Origin: Petrosia ficiformis
Lineage: Eukaryota; Porifera; Demospongiae; Haplosclerida; Petrosiidae
Direction of reading: 5' to 3'
DNA: 64,000 nt
Assembly (NCBI GenBank): GCA_947044365.1
Contig: OX345636.1
Span: forward strand, 48,834,896 to 48,898,895
Positions 44,680 through 55,300 of this stretch are shown one piece after another (the first letter of the stretch is position 1; each line of letters starts with the position of its first letter). The translations under genes and the position numbers were made by a program. The notes under the pieces were generated by a model that was not told the origin of the DNA, searched no databases, and worked only from the letters and a program-made list of their open reading frames with translations.

Positions 44680-46175
44680 ATTGAGTAGTTAATGCATTTT
44701 TAAGTGTGCACTATTCTGTTTAATTGTGATCAGGTGACTAGTATATGAAAGCGTGATTGGCTGTCACATGATATATACCAATATTCATTAACTATTAATT
44801 AAAATGGCTACATAAAAATGACTAAAATGACTAAAATGGCTACATCTGACCGACCACATGGTACAGTATTACTGCTAATATGGATTGCATTTGGTATATA
44901 CAGTGTACAAACAAAAGTTGAGACGAATAACATAAGAGCCACAGGAGATAATGAGGATGGTATCGTGATTTAAGACAAAGTAAGATTTGTCCTACATGTG
45001 GAAAATGGACCTGAATGGCATTCAAGAGAACATCTTTATATGCTTTATCAGTTGAGTCAAGTGCACCAAATACATAAAGGACAGCATTGCAATATCAAGT
45101 TGATAAGTTCCCACATTTTTTTGATAATCGCCATAATCATAATTATGTACTATAATCATTATTGTTTTACTTTTTTTCATAATAAGCCAACACTAATTCC
45201 ATTGTAACTTGTAGGTGCATAGGGGCTTACTATAATTAACTGCCACCAATTATTCACTGGCAATTAGACTCTATGACTGAGGATACTGATTCTTTCAGGG
45301 CATCAGGGATATAATGAATATCCCTTACTGTTAGGCCTGTGCGATAATGAAAAAACCTATATCACGATAATAATCCCAACTATCACGATTATCACGATAA
45401 TTTGATTTCAAGAATAACTGAATAACATAATTTATTTAATTTCAATTCAATGAATAAAAGTTAAATTATTATTAAGGAGTAAGATTCTCAAATGCCTCTG
45501 TTATTGAGCGCTGACCTGGTTTAGACGGTTCAGACATACAGAACTAGTAGTTATTTTAGACGAAACGGTATTTCCTTTGTAAGACAGCGATTGCTTACAC
45601 AAAACACAGTGAACTGTCTGTCTCTTCTTTTTATCCGGCTCCAGAAATTTCCCCTCTTGTGCTAGAAACCCAAAATATTCCAAACAGGACTTTTGGCCTT
45701 CTCTAAAGGTAGGTATTCAACGTTAGAAGCCATCGTTACTCGACGAGATGCCTGTAAGCCTTGTATCGATTGAACAACGTGTGATCACGTGTGAGCAGTA
45801 TGCGCATGTGCAAATTATCGCGATAAGAATGTCAACATTATCGTTATCGCGACAACAATTTCTTTTCGCGATTATCGACCTATCGCGATTATCGCACAGG
45901 CCTACTTACTGTACTTCATAACTATATTGGTTTTTACACAGGAGTATTGTAAACGAGGGATGCAAAGCTCTTTAACACTTGATAACGCCAATTTGTCAGA
46001 ATAATTATTGATGGCCTACTTTCTCTCACTTCACAGTGGTTCCTCATATACACACATACATAGGCAAGGTGCTAAGTTACATGTAGTTCCTATGTGAACA
46101 TCACAGATTAACACAGATAAGTATAGAAAAACAAATATGCTAATGACTTAACTATGATAGATAATCAACTATTCA
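44680..46175. repeat. Repeat block, copy 2
   Basis: Matches 40120-40980 once the 573-bp element at 45332-45904 is left out. Confidence 0.8.
45332..45904. mobile_element. Non-autonomous hAT element with 8-bp target duplication
   Basis: Termini TAGGCCTGTGCGATAAT and its inverse ATTATCGCACAGGCCTA. The flanks repeat CTTACTGT exactly (45324-45331 and 45905-45912), the 8-bp duplication of hAT insertions. The empty site is visible in the related block near 40750. Inner ends are rich in ATCACGATAA / TTATCGCGAT. On the minus strand 45683-45501 encodes EYFGFLAQEGKF, then C-x2-C in VHCVLCKQS, the start of a BED zinc finger as in hAT transposases; the rest of the transposase is absent. Confidence 0.85.
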
Positions 46176-46364
46176 ACTACATGTACATGTACATGTGGCC
46201 GGCCACATCTTCTGTAACTAGTTCCACTTTCATTTGATCAATCAAGTAATTTAAAATAAACAAAAAACAAAACAATGACTAATTGGTGGTTCAGTATAAG
46301 ATTATAATTGTGCTTTCCTCCAAAATTCTTTTTATTAACCTACATGTAGATAGGCTTACCCTTT

Positions 46365-46590
46365 CATTAAGTGCAACACACAGATTGACAGCATGTAATG
46401 ATCACCATCTCCAAATGCAACATACATAGTCTTGCATAGCCAGGTCCAAACTACTACTCTTTCATTAAGTGCAACACAATATTCGATATCTAATGAAGGA
46501 CAGATTGACAGCACGTAATGATCACCATCTCTAAATGCAACACACAAAGTCTTCATAGCCAGATCCAAACTACTACAAAGGGAGTGTTTC
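46365..46590. repeat. Tandem duplication, two units of about 105-125 bp
   Basis: Each unit has CTTTCATTAAGTGCAACACA, GACAGATTGACAGCA and GTAATGATCACCATCTC, then GTCTTCATAGCCAG..CCAAACTACTAC. The open frame across it on the minus strand just reflects the repeat. Confidence 0.75.
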
Positions 46591-49109
46591 ATGGACTGAC
46601 CATACATTGATTTGTATAAACTATCAAGTGGGTGTGACAATATAACTACTTACATTGTCAGGTCCATAACTTTGGGTCTGGCAAGGTGAGCCTAACACAA
46701 ACACATGTACAAAAGCTCACACATCAACAACTTACCCAGTGATATTAATTCTTTGTTCATCCAATATTATCCTGTGTAAAATAAACATGAAGATTCTAAA
46801 GTTATGAAACACTACTATACTTATAATGTATAAGCTCCTAATTATACATGTACATGTAACATGCTATTATTATAATAATCAGGGCTACATTTTTTATGGT
46901 CTGTAGGGCAATCCCCATAATTGTTTTCCACAGGGTTTAATGTATATATATATATAGTATACGTTAAGAAAGTTGTGTCATTTCGAAAGGCTCAAAAAAA
47001 TTAATAGGCATGGTACTTAAAAAAACTGTGCACTCAAGCTACAGACAAGCAGGAAGAAAGCTGCATTGCTATAGCTCGTGTAGAAACTCGAACTATAATA
47101 GCTGTTCTATCTGACAAGATAAGGAGAATAGGTAATCAAAGTAATAAGGAGTCAATTGGTATAATAGTTGTTCTATCAGAAATATATTCCTAACGTTCTA
47201 CAACAATCCTTTAAAAAGAAAAATAATCAAAATAACAATAATAGGCTGTTGTCTTCAGGCATGAGACTTGAAAGTGTTGTTCAATGTTGGGCACTACAAA
47301 ACAATCATAGGAATACTTTTTCTCCATATATCTTGTTGACACTACACTATATATGAAACGAAGTATAAATACAACATCATCAAAAATGCTGCAATACTAT
47401 TGATGGCAAATTGTTTAGTAAAATATTATAGACAAGTTAATTGATTATCGTACACATATGTACTGACATGATATGATGAATTGTAAAATTATTCATAAAC
47501 AATAACAAAAGAGATCTCTTGAGACCCTAGAGGACAATCAGATTATATTCATTGGTAGATAAGTAAAGGCGTTACACCAAAAGTACACATTATTCATCTC
47601 TAGTTGAACAAGGGTGGGGCAGTAAAGGTGTGTTCAATTGTATTCATCAGCAAACACACCAGGTTATGTGTGGTTTAACAAATAATATTTATGCTGACAG
47701 AACATCACCTGACCACAAGCCAATCAGATTGTCAATCAGGTGATCGTAATTTAATCAGATATGCTTAATGCTTAATGAATATGTAATTTTATTCAAGATC
47801 AGATGATGCACTGAGTGCATCATTCACTTTATTTGTATCTTTTTAGTAACACAAATTATTATAAATTAAGAAAATAGACTAACACACATACACAGATGGC
47901 TTATCTACCTAACTCTGTTTATACCAAAGCCAAAGTACAATGTCTACTTTTGTTATACAAATGTCGTATTAACATTTTAGCATTCTGTTTTTCTTGAAGA
48001 TTATCAAATCATTGTTTTATTTGTGAATTGTTTTTTTATTTCTGCTTTTGTTTTTTGTTAACTTAATTCTCACTTCACTAGAGGATAGATATATCTGTCG
48101 GTTCATTAGTACATAGAATTCTTTCAATTAGGATAATGTATAACTATTAGATCACCATGCTGTGGGATACTATATAGTTCCCCAGGAAAGCATCATGCTA
48201 GTGTAGTGTACGTGTACATGGTGAAAGAGCTCATGCATCATAAAAACTCGAATCAATATCACGTAATTAAATGAAGAGGTGCACTGTAACTATTGTTCAA
48301 CCAATTATATCAGGTCATTAGGTGCATTTGTTCCATTCATCTTAACATCTATCAAATATTATGTTGGCTCTGCAAACTATGTCAGTTCCCTGTACATTTA
48401 TATTTTCAATTAAAAACATGATAACCATGTTTACAACGAAAAGTAAATATTGTATTTTCTATTAGAAACATAACAATATTGGCTTCCTAGAGATGCTCAT
48501 GTTTACATTGGAAAAAAAGATTGTATTTTCCACATAACAATATTGCTCTCCTTTTATGTATTAAGCACTACCAAGTAAATCAAACAACAGATCAGTTATC
48601 ACATGTGCATGAGCACTTCCAACCATGTACATCACACTAGTATGTCTGGGAAAGTATATAGTATCCCATAGCATGCATAGTGATCTTTTGTAACAGTAAT
48701 TATTATAAATTAAAATATATATTTATCCTGCAGTGAAATGAAAAATTAAGTTAACAGAAAACAAAAGCAGAAGTCAGAAAATAGAAGTTGATTTTTGATT
48801 TCAGTCTTTTAAGTATGAATTTATCCGGAACAGTCATTCACATGCAAACAGATGCCCTTCAGTTACCTAACCACATGTTATTCCTATTTTAGTGTATTTC
48901 TACCCCCATGTTATTTTGGGTGTGGTAAATGAATGCCCACACTACTTTCGTAGTCCAGCAGTACAGTCCTGTGACTACTATAATTAATGATCCATCTTTA
49001 CTCTTGTACTACATTAAACACAAATTAAAGGAACCTTTACTATTAACTACACATATTGAAACTATAATACATGATGTTAAACAGTTTGTGGATACTACAC
49101 TTACATTAC

Positions 49110-49295
49110 TAGGAATGAGTCCCTCTAGTTGCATACAATGTATAGGAATGTGTCCTTCTAGTAGTTGTACACAATGTATAGGAATGTGTCCCTCTAGTTG
49201 TACACAATGTATAGGAATGTGTCCCTCTAGTTGCACACAATGTATAGAAATGTGTCCCTCTAGTTTCACACAATGTATAGAAATGATTTCCTCTA
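49110..49295. repeat. Minisatellite, 33-bp units, copy B
   Basis: Five to six units of GGAATGTGTCCCTCTAGTTG + CACACAATGTATA. The unit length is a multiple of three, so long open frames with CPSSCTQCIGM repeats appear on both strands; these are by-products. Confidence 0.85.
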
Positions 49296-49319
49296 GTTCA
49301 ATTGAAAGTTAACTATATA

Positions 49320-50520
49320 TTTGAAATGAATATCTGTATGTGGAGATTAGAGAAGAGACAGAGGTAAAACATCAATTATAGTATTATACAAACCTATTCA
49401 TTTACAATCAATCAACAAATAAAAATGTGTACATGGGGTAAGAGACCAATCCAATAAATTACATAGCTTGGGATAGTTGATTTTAAATACTTATAATTAT
49501 TTTAATGTTGTTTTGGTAGTAACACAACTAAAACTAAACATATTTTGTTAAGTGTACACAAACACACAGACATACAGACAAATAGACACACACACAACAG
49601 CATCTGTAATAGTAATAGCCTTGTAATAGCCTTTAATTATTAATTAAAAACGCCCACTCAAGGTTAATTAGGAGAGCACATACACACATGGTAGGTAAAA
49701 ACATTTTTAGGGAGTAGGATCCTTTATAATCCAGTAATAATGAGCGATTATTTAACTTCAAAGCGACACGTATTTACTGATGCATTGGTAAACAGGGCAT
49801 TTTCAGATATGGATAGAGAGAGCTGCATATACATGTATACACTATAACTATTGTGTGGTCAGAGGAGACCAAGCCCAGAGGTAAAGATTTACATGAACAC
49901 ATTAAATGACAGAATAGGTCATGCTTTGCAGATGATGGTACTGTTCTGTTCCCTTAAAGAGATGAACAAGTCCCCTATGTACATATGTATTTTACATATT
50001 TTCGTACACCCACACACAGTGGAGATATAGTTAAACCCTGTTGTAATTAATTGAGATAAAGTCACCCTCATAAAACCTGATATTAATCCATGGGCTATGA
50101 ACTGTTAGGATTTTATTACCCTCACCTGACTTACATAAATAATTGCAAATTAAAATCAGAAATAACTTAACCACAAAGTTATTAGAGCACATGTTCAAGC
50201 AAACCATGCCTCAATAAACGACTCCATTACTATAGGCTGTATATTAGAACATAACATAGTCTAGATAATAAGTTTCACATGGGTGACTATAAATCCAAGG
50301 TCCCTGAGTGCATCCTTCATTTTATTTGTGCCTTTTAAGCACTATACACTAAGAATACAAACTAATTCACATAAATAAATAAATAAATGGTTTCATTTAT
50401 CCTGAAGCCAAAGTGCAGTGCCTACTTTTAAAATAGTAGCTATTTGTGAATTACATTTTATGATCCATCTTTACTCTTGTGCTATATTAAACACACTCAT
50501 TCAACACCACTGTTTTCTCT
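49320..50520. other. Non-coding part of block B
   Basis: AT-rich sequence partly shared with 13936-15060. No gene seen. Confidence 0.5.
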
Positions 50521-51410
50521 TATTACCCTCGCCGCGTAGCGTAGGCGGAAGGGTACTGTAATCGTTTTGTCTGTGTGTCTGTGTGTGTGTGTGTGTGTTA
50601 GCAATTTTTCTGGAAAAATAAAAACATTGACATTTCAAAAGAGGTACTGGTAGACTTCAAATTATACAAGGAAAAAAAATAACGTAGGAATTCTTCTTAA
50701 ACCTTTCGGTTATAAAGTTATCACAATGTTTATAACTCACGATTACTGTTTCCAGACTTGAGAAGACTCGTGGAGGCATCTGGACACATCAAAACATAAC
50801 TACTCCTGTATCATGACTATCGCTAGCAAAGCACTACATAAAAGCAAACAAAATTTGGGTAGTGGTTGCTACAACATCGAGTACTGGCTCCAAGCATTCT
50901 CCATTACTTTCAAACTCCGCCTATTTCAATTTCAAGTCATGTGCTGTGCACGTTACTCGAACGTCAGCAGTTTTGAGGACCTGTCTATGCTGTCTTTGTG
51001 GAATATTTCACAAGACGAATTGAGGATCTTTCTTTCTTCTTTCAGATAATACAGAGACTAAAATGTAAGACTTATAGTATAGACAAGGAAGAGACTAGTA
51101 TAATTATACTAAGTAATAAGTAGTGACATGTTAGTTTATATAATTTATATATATATATATATTATATATATATATATCTATATCTATTATAATATTATTA
51201 TAAAAACTAACATGCCAGTACGGTTTTATAACTTAATATGTTTTATACACAAACTAAACAATCTGAAGTAAACATTCTCATTATTATATGACCATACAAA
51301 CGAGCAATGATAATTATAATCTTTTGGCATATTATATTTCGAAATTATAGTTTGTATTACCTTGCCACGTAGGCGAGGGTCCCGTCCCGACGGTATTCAT
51401 TATTACTTGG
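50520..51410. mobile_element. Inserted element with TTACCCTCGCC / GGCGAGGGT ends
   Basis: Left end TTACCCTCGCCGCGTAGCG with a (GT)n run soon after (50565-50602); right end TTACCTTGCCACGTAGGCGAGGGT. Absent from block copy A. It carries a 78-codon ORF (50813-51049, EDLSMLSLWNISQDELRIF) of unknown nature and an AT tract at 51140-51185. Similar CCTCGCC/GTGTGTCTG repeats are, to my recollection, common in marine invertebrate genomes. Confidence 0.55.
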
Positions 51411-53165
51411 ATTACACATGTGTCTACACTTAATGTTTCCAAGTGTACTAACACACCACCTGTGATCATAACTAGCCAGCCCTAACAAAGCACTGTGTTT
51501 TTACCAGATATCAGGTGATTTCACTTAACGTGGGAGGGGCTGACTACATGAGACTATTCCCATATCTGGTTGGCAAAGATGCTAACACATCTTTTCCTGT
51601 CAGAAAAGACTTTGATCTACTTCTCTTCTTGTGTTTCAAACCCTAGTTTACCAATTGCTTTACGTATCCGACCGCCTCCACTTGAAATCTCTAGATATCT
51701 TGCTTCAACACAGATCTTCCATACCCTTCCAGAGCAGGGGGGATGGCTACATGAGACTATTTTGTGACATGAATTATGCTTCTGCAAGCAAATTACCTTG
51801 GCTTGAGACAATGCCCTGTCTTACACACACAAAATGACACAGGACTGGATAAGTTAACTTAATACACCCTCACAGTTATAAACTGTGAACATCAAAGCAA
51901 TAGCAATGATAAAAGTATACAATTAAGGGTGCACCATCATCCTATGCAGTATCATTGTACAGGCTATATCCTGTTTGTTACTATAAATAGTCCTGTATCA
52001 CATGGTGATGAAACAGTATTTTATTTTTCTACTGAATTTCAATGAATTTTTTCTTCAATTAATTGAGTTTCAAAGATTTTAGTGATGCTTCACTTCCATT
52101 ATTATTGAAAATTCTTTCAGTATATCTGGTAGTGTTATGATTTTTAATTACTTACAATTTTAAGTGTGCTTATTGAAGTAGATTCAACCCACTAGCACAA
52201 AACAGAAAACGTATCTTCCATGCATTGAAGAACACATCACCACCAATGTCCACCCCCAGTAAGTAAATTCATGTTTCATTCTTTTGGCTTTCATATTCAT
52301 CCATATGGAGATAATTCAGTCAGATCTACTTTTCTCTTCTTCAGAAGTGGGATAGACTCAGGAATTAATCGAAACACTAGCTATCTCATTTGAAGTTTTG
52401 TAGTCCGAGAATCCTAGAATTAATGTGTATATATATATAAATGATGTATCAAATCACTTAGTCTATCATAGTCAGACCCTCAGGATAAAAGATGATGCTA
52501 TTCACACCAACCTTGACAAATGACTGGACTCCCATTCTTTCTCTCCGATATGATATGTAAAGGCCTGTTTAACACCAGCAAGATAATTGGTGGAGGGCGT
52601 AGTTCACGACCAATTATCTCAAGGGTGTTATATTGTTTATACCATGGTAACACAAAAGTATGCAATTAAATCGTAAAACTGTAGTAAGATAATTGCTAAC
52701 GTGATTATTTTTTCTTAGGACAAGCGACAGAATTCCTGAATTTTATATCCAAAATATGAATAGCCACAATGATTGTACGGCGGCATGCAGCCAATGTTAC
52801 CACAGTAAAGTTATTATGATTTATCAGGGATTTGAGTCTGCTCAACTTAGTCCGATACAGCCTTTTGTACTTGCAATTATGATGAAATGGCAATTTGTAC
52901 ATGTTACTTCTTTGCAGTGGATGTTTCGCTGTTACCTTTCTGATTCTCTTTCAGAATTATTCATGCAATTATATACTACAACGAAGATTACTAGAAATGT
53001 CTATTAAACTCTTGCATGTTTGCTCAAGCAATCTTCTGAAATGAAGCTCAAGGGGGCATAGTAGCTTCGTTTTTCAATTTGATATTGATATTCAAACTTT
53101 ACTATTGTTGTACAAAACATCAATAGAAGCTTGAAGAAACTGACTTCTGATTTTTTTGTACATTG
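51411..53165. other. Upstream region of the second coiled-coil gene
   Basis: 51850-52430 matches 15130-15660 and 52440-53070 matches parts of 16145-17160 (ATACAGCCTTTTGTACTTG, TTACTTCTTT.CAGTGGATG). Short ORFs here (for example 51570-51837) have no support. Confidence 0.5.
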
Positions 53166-53254
53166 TAGAAATTCTTGTGTACTAACTCCATGCGCACGAC
53201 TCGCCTACGCTTCCGGTTAATAATTTGTGATATAATTATTATTATAGTGTATAG

Positions 53255-53270
53255 TATAGTATATATATAT

Positions 53271-53360
<90 letters not shown>
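53255..53360. repeat. (AT)n tract directly before the second coiled-coil gene
   Basis: About 100 bp of TATATA with one TATTATAT break, ending about 55 bp before the start codon. Copy 1 has only a short TATATATATA run there (17591-17602), so the tract grew after the duplication. Confidence 0.9.
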
Positions 53361-53413
53361 GGATTCTTTAAAACAGTTCACAACTTTACATATTGGGTTT
53401 GCTCTAAACGAAG

Positions 53414-54826
53414 ATGCCAAAGAATCACTGTAATAAATGTGGACGTGATTATGGAGATGCTGGATTTTTCGGGACTTTGTTCGGGAGTGTAACAAATGTG
53501 ACGGAGTGTAGCAATTGCGAAAATAAAAGACTTGAAAATGAGCGACAACATGAAGCCGATATGGTGCGAATACAGCAGCAAATAGAAAATAATAAGTTAG
53601 AAGCAGAAAAGCAAAGACTATCTGCAGAACGGGCGAAAAAAACAGAACTAGCTAAGGCACAGGAAATGAAAGAATTAGAAATTGAAAAGGCCAGACTACT
53701 GCAAGAACTAGAAGCCAAAAAGTTAGAACATGCCCAAAACATAGAACTAGGCAAGGCAGAGATAATGAAAGACTTAGAAATTGAAAAGGCTAGAGTGTCG
53801 AAGTATTTGGAAGAAAAGAAGATAGCATTAGATAGGGAAAAACAAGAACATGTCAGAAAAACAAATCACGAAAACGCCATAATAGAAGAAAAGAAGATGG
53901 AAGTAGAGAAAGAAAGAATACAAAAGCTGAAAGAAACAGAAGTTGAAAAGGCTAGAATGGTGAAGCAAATAGAAGAAAAGAAAATAGAAGCAGAGAAGGA
54001 AAGAGTAGAAAATTTGAGGAAAACAGATGTAGAAAAAGCAGAGAAAATTGGAAAAGTAGAAATGGAAAAGGCTAGAATGAAGCAAGAATTGGACGAAAAG
54101 AAGCTTGAAGAAGAAAAGAACAGAGTGGAAAAAATGCACTTGGCAGAGCTTAACAAGGCGCAGAAAGCTAAGGAAGCTGAAATTGAGAAAGCAAAACAAA
54201 TAAAAGAAATAGAACTGCAAAAACAAGAGAATGAGAAGCAAATGCATAAAGATAAGTTAGTGTTGGCCGAAAAGGAATTGCAAGCACAAAAAGAGAAAGT
54301 AGAAAAATTGGTTAAAACTGATCTTGAAAAAACAGAAAAAATGAAAGAAGTAGAATTAGCAAAAATAAAACAAAAGAAAGAAGCAGAATCAGAAAGAATA
54401 GAAAAAATAAAGGAAGTTGAGTTGGAAAAACTAAGAAAAATAGAACAATCAGAGAAGGAGAAAAGAGAAGTAGATATAGAAAAAGCAAGGATGAAAAAGG
54501 AAACCGACATTGAACTAGCAGAAAAAGAATTGCAGAAAGTGTCAGTTAAGGTGGAAGGAACTGTTAAGATTGCAGAGAGTACAAGAATTGGGGAGGAAAA
54601 CAATGAAAAGATGAAAACAGAGGTGGCGATTAGAAAAACAGAAGTATTTCTTGAATCTATAAAACAAAGAACCTCTACAACGAAAATGCTCCTTGATGCA
54701 GCAAAAGATGAAAAAGACAAAGAAACTAAAATGGAGTATCTGAGAATACTAGCAGGAGTTATGAACCGTCCCACCACCGAAGCTATCACGGACGGGAGGA
54801 AAAGTGATCATGAAATGCATACATAA
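53414..54826 (+). CDS. Zn-ribbon plus long charged helix/coiled-coil protein, copy 2 (470 aa)
   Basis: Intronless ORF, paralogue of 17641-18726. Residues 6-9 (CNKC) and 33-36 (CSNC) give the Zn-ribbon pair, spaced wider than in copy 1 by an extra FFGTLFGSV-type segment. The helical part runs from about residue 38 to 410 with units like EIEKARVSKYLEEKK and EVEKARMVKQIEEKK; about 110 more residues than copy 1, in extra units between residues 118 and 230. From KKLEEEKNRVEKMHLAELNK the middle is almost the same in DNA as copy 1, while the ends differ more. Shared start context (AAACGAAG-ATG) and shared 3' end (HEMHT or QEMHT, then ACATGCATGCAAGCG). Function unknown. Confidence 0.8.
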   Translation: MPKNHCNKCGRDYGDAGFFGTLFGSVTNVTECSNCENKRLENERQHEADMVRIQQQIENNKLEAEKQRLSAERAKKTELAKAQEMKELEIEKARLLQELEAKKLEHAQNIELGKAEIMKDLEIEKARVSKYLEEKKIALDREKQEHVRKTNHENAIIEEKKMEVEKERIQKLKETEVEKARMVKQIEEKKIEAEKERVENLRKTDVEKAEKIGKVEMEKARMKQELDEKKLEEEKNRVEKMHLAELNKAQKAKEAEIEKAKQIKEIELQKQENEKQMHKDKLVLAEKELQAQKEKVEKLVKTDLEKTEKMKEVELAKIKQKKEAESERIEKIKEVELEKLRKIEQSEKEKREVDIEKARMKKETDIELAEKELQKVSVKVEGTVKIAESTRIGEENNEKMKTEVAIRKTEVFLESIKQRTSTTKMLLDAAKDEKDKETKMEYLRILAGVMNRPTTEAITDGRKSDHEMHT

Positions 54827-54939
54827 CATGCATGCAAGCGTGTATAAGTACAATGAATATAAATCTATAAATACGTAACCACTTTTATGTAATCACGATA
54901 ATACTATATAGCGCTGCATAGCTAACTAATTAAGGGCAT

Positions 54940-55300
54940 AAGATTCATGCTTATCGGTAAATCCTCAGGTTGGGACTTTCTCAAACTAGAAACTGCATCC
55001 ATATCCAATCGTCGTTTGTCAGTCGCTTGAGTAGAATCTGTTGGTAAACCACTTCTTCATAAAGTAAATAGGGGCTTGTTGTAGAATCTGCCTCAGTAAA
55101 GGGCCACTAGCTTGTTGTATTACTACTATTGGTTGTATAATTTGTTGTATTGCTTGTATCAGTTGTATTACTTGCAATACTTGTGTCAGTTGTTACTGAT
55201 TATTTGTATCAGTTGTATTTGTTGTATTAGATGTATTGGGTGTTCTGATTATAAGGGTGTATCAATGAACATTTCAATGAACATTTGTTTTTCATTGCAG
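54940..55300. other. TTGTAT-rich stretch before the next exon
   Basis: Degenerate repeats of TTGTATTACTTGTATCAG (55110-55235). No gene seen. Confidence 0.6.

Larger units (their letters stand above)
46715..54930. repeat. Segmental duplication block 2, copy B
   Basis: Matches 10857-18840 in order. Differences: the large foldback lost its outer left arm (near 48005), the minisatellite is shorter, a repeat at 50520-51410 is inserted, the palindrome cluster of copy A is absent (52435) and the coiled-coil gene is longer. Confidence 0.85.
31666..55300. other. 23.6-kb interval without host exons except the second coiled-coil gene
   Basis: The exon ending at 31665 (phase 1) and the exon starting at 55301 (phase 1) could be joined across this interval. 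It holds hAT, Gypsy and Crypton remnants, several MITE-like elements, the second copies of blocks 1 and 2, and the intact gene at 53414-54826. If it is one intron, it is far larger than the 50-600 bp introns of the 3' exons. It may instead separate two genes. Confidence 0.5.

Noticed and set aside
48929..49312. 127-codon ORF with repeated CPSSCTQCIGM units
   Set aside because: It only translates a 33-bp minisatellite; the paralogous array has units of other lengths and no such frame.
50813..51049. 78-codon ORF as a host gene
   Set aside because: Lies within an inserted repeat absent from the paralogous block; no motif.
53175..53492. ORF overlapping the start of the second helix gene
   Set aside because: Half of it is IYIYIY from the AT tract; a different frame from the conserved protein.
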